Shown: positions 38,387 to 38,460 of the stretch, in pieces
How the letters are laid out: every line of letters starts with the position of its first letter
Numbering within the stretch: the first letter of the stretch is position 1
DNA from: a virus
Length of the DNA stretch: 38,460 nt
Virus record (IMG/VR): IMGVR_UViG_3300003323_000777
Span: 1-38,460 of that record
Reading direction: 5' to 3' (one strand)
Program-made: the position numbers and the translations under genes
Notes under the pieces: model-generated
Told to the model about the DNA's origin: nothing
The model's database searches: none
Seen by the model: only the letters and a program-made list of their open reading frames with translations

Positions 38387-38460
38387 GCTGCACCTCCAAA
38401 GTATTTAATGAAAAGTTGGGACTGCCATTTACGTTCAGCAGCCCTCGCAGCATCCCACGC
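38383..38460 (-). CDS. Imm5-like Ala-rich repeat protein, C-terminal part (from 396-1)
   Basis: Continuation of the gene that leaves the left edge. Read from 38460 down the frame is Ala-Trp-Asp-Ala-Ala-Arg, then AERKWQSQLFIKYFGGAA and TGA (38385-38383). The W-Q...LF..YF tail is the usual ending of this repeat family. The junction is in frame whether or not one tetrapeptide unit is added or lost, so the circular reading holds for any repeat number. Confidence 0.8.
   Translation of the reverse strand, partial: AWDAARAAERKWQSQLFIKYFGGAA

Overview
The window looks like the complete genome (about 38.5 kb, circular map) of a temperate, P22-like podovirus of an alphaproteobacterium. The alphaproteobacterial call rests on two GcrA-type regulators, a family essentially confined to Alphaproteobacteria and their phages; the modest GC content fits a lower-GC member of the class. 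Circularity is supported by one reading frame: a minus-strand gene runs off the left edge inside a 12-bp tandem repeat (AAWD/AARD repeats) and resumes in frame at the right edge with the same repeat, ending in an ATGA overlap with the next gene.

Layout. (1) Immunity region, about 1.07-3.5 kb: a leftward promoter PL (about 1.1 kb) and a rightward promoter PR (about 3.25 kb) each carry the same 15-bp operator (TAAC(C/T)A-N3-TGGTTA) between -35 and -10. Between them lie an HNH/YGGRGI-type protein, a hexapeptide-repeat acetyltransferase (probable lysogenic-conversion cargo) and a CI/LexA-type repressor with Ala-Gly cleavage site and Ser/Lys dyad; a Cro-like gene follows PR. (2) Rightward early genes, 3.3-7.5 kb: VRR-NUC nuclease, DNA methyltransferase, LexA-like HTH, HNH nuclease, replication initiator, possible helicase loader, and two tandem gcrA-like genes at the position where lambdoid phages carry Q. 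(3) Late genes, 7.5-27.6 kb: terminase (large subunit interrupted by an in-frame TAG), GroES-like protein, P22-type portal, scaffold, coat, decoration protein, gp4 and gp10 tail factors, GNAT protein, three ejection proteins including a transglycosylase, tail fibre with chaperone, and a large SGNH-hydrolase/Gly-rich tail protein. (4) Lysis region, 27.7-30.9 kb: a highly structured RNA segment with mutually exclusive helices over a ribosome binding site, an XhlA-like membrane protein, DUF5675, an HNH insertion, further membrane proteins, nested Rz/Rz1 spanins and a terminator. (5) A small leftward HTH operon and the attP region; the attP core is the 3' part of a tRNA-Phe gene, next to int. (6) Leftward early operon (PL), reading from about 1.1 kb through the window edge down to int at 32.0 kb: small proteins, an Imm5-like Ala-repeat protein, a ssDNA-annealing protein, an SSB-like protein, many tiny overlapping genes, xis and int.

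The genes fit a lambda-type programme: repressor and Cro compete at shared operators of PL and PR; the left operon supplies recombination and integration/excision; the right operon supplies replication and then, possibly through the GcrA-like proteins, late transcription of P22-type virion genes and the lysis cassette. The most unusual items are the candidate RNA switch at 28.03-28.18 kb, a three-copy promoter/leader hairpin family in front of three accessory genes in the late operon, the amber-split terminase, and the gcrA pair with an orphan methyltransferase.
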